Shown piece after piece: positions 39,605 to 40,074 of a stretch of 40,074 bases of DNA. A program made the position numbers and the translations under genes. The notes under the pieces are model-generated. The model ran no database searches and was not told where the DNA came from. It was given only the letters and a program-made list of their open reading frames with translations. Origin of the DNA: an uncultured Alphaproteobacteria bacterium (GTDB lineage Bacteria; Pseudomonadota; Alphaproteobacteria; Rhizobiales; Beijerinckiaceae). Where the stretch lies: assembly GCA_937871825.1 (NCBI GenBank), contig CALMOK010000295.1, positions 20,060 to 60,133 of the forward strand. The letters run 5' to 3'. Position 1 is the stretch's first letter. Each line of letters starts with the position of its first letter.

Positions 39605-40074
39605 ATGACCGCGATCCTGCTGCAGCAAATCCTCAACGGCCTGTCGATCGCCAGCGTCATCACGCTCATCGCCATCGGCGTGACGCTCATCTTCGGCCTA
39701 ACCGGCATCATCAACTTCGCCCACGGCGAGTTCCTCATGGTGGGCAGCATCGTCACCTGGGTGGCGGTCTCGCATGGGCTGAGCTTCTGGGTGGCGGCGG
39801 TGCTCGGGGTCGCGGCCGTGGCGCTGCTCGGCTTCGCGCTCGAGCGTGGGCTGTTCCGCTTCACGCTGGCGCGGCCCACCAACGGCTTCATCGTGTCGCT
39901 CGGCCTGATCGTCGTACTGCAGCACATCGTGATCCTGCTCTACAACGGCAACCAGAAGAGCATCCCGCATCCACTGACGGACGTGTGGCAGGTGGGCGGG
40001 GTCCGCATCGCCGCCATGCGGGCGCTTGTTATCGGTGTCACGGCGTTGGTGGTGGCGCTCACCTATGTGGTGAT
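39605..40074 (+). CDS. Branched-chain-amino-acid-type ABC permease (LivH), 3' end outside window
   Basis: This frame is absent from the track because it runs off the right edge. From ATG 39605 it encodes about 156 residues: 'MTAILLQQILNGLSIASVI', then the LivH hallmark 'GLTGIINFAHGEFLMVGS', four or five hydrophobic segments and 'ARPTNGFIVSLGLIVVLQHI'. It is the first inner-membrane subunit of the transporter served by the 38298 binding protein, 92 bp downstream of it. LivM, LivG and LivF genes are expected beyond the window. Confidence 0.92.
   Translation, partial: MTAILLQQILNGLSIASVITLIAIGVTLIFGLTGIINFAHGEFLMVGSIVTWVAVSHGLSFWVAAVLGVAAVALLGFALERGLFRFTLARPTNGFIVSLGLIVVLQHIVILLYNGNQKSIPHPLTDVWQVGGVRIAAMRALVIGVTALVVALTYVV

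Overview
The window looks like accessory chromosome or megaplasmid DNA from a GC-rich alphaproteobacterium, probably a Hyphomicrobiales/Rhizobiales-type soil or plant-associated bacterium. The reasons are strong G/C third-position bias, many GTG/TTG starts, dense 4-base stop/start overlaps, several ABC uptake systems of different families, and GntR/DeoR-regulated catabolic clusters. No rRNA, tRNA or CRISPR was seen. The taxonomic call is inference; GC content was judged by eye.

Region 1 (1-11717) is a divergent nitrogen-scavenging cluster. On the minus strand lie a GntR/FCD regulator, an AtzA/TrzA-type amidohydrolase, a scar with gene remnants, a hydantoin-racemase-like protein without its catalytic cysteines, a 57-aa overlapping ORF that is not in the ORF track, and an arylmalonate decarboxylase/maleate isomerase-type protein cut by the window edge. 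On the plus strand a tightly overlapped operon encodes a leaderless substrate-binding-protein paralogue, a Tat-type substrate-binding protein, a Tau/Ssu-type permease and ATPase, a nitrilase-superfamily amidohydrolase, an amidase-signature amidase and a second AtzA-type amidohydrolase. Sigma-54-like -24/-12 sequences sit before the plus operon and before the minus-strand amidohydrolase, which fits uptake and hydrolysis of a cyclic amide, ureide or N-heterocycle under nitrogen limitation. The substrate is unknown.

Region 2 (11718-14499) holds an isolated kup potassium transporter and a gene-poor stretch containing the decayed C-terminal part of an IS481-family transposase.

Region 3 (14500-27379) is a self-contained catabolic module. 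A PfkB kinase and two SIS-domain proteins (minus strand) diverge from a DeoR regulator, a five-gene dipeptide/opine-type ABC transporter, a canonical two-cysteine racemase, a third AtzA-type amidohydrolase and a PuuE-like deacetylase. Kinase plus paired SIS proteins suggests phosphorylation and deglycation of a sugar-amine conjugate, whose released nitrogenous part may then be processed by the hydrolases. Matching 15-bp candidate operators lie in both intergenic regions beside the DeoR gene. Decayed N- and C-terminal parts of IS481-type transposases, in the same orientation, bracket the module.

Region 4 (27836-40074) is a non-phosphorylating sugar/sugar-acid region: two paralogous aldose-dehydrogenase-type aldo/keto reductases, a third aldo/keto reductase, a COG3618 lactonase, a ribose-type ABC transporter, a KdgD-type dehydratase, a FadR-type regulator, a uronate dehydrogenase, a decayed FAH-family hydrolase, and the start of a branched-chain-amino-acid-type (Liv) ABC system that runs off the right edge. 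Several palindromes of FadR-operator type lie in its intergenic regions.
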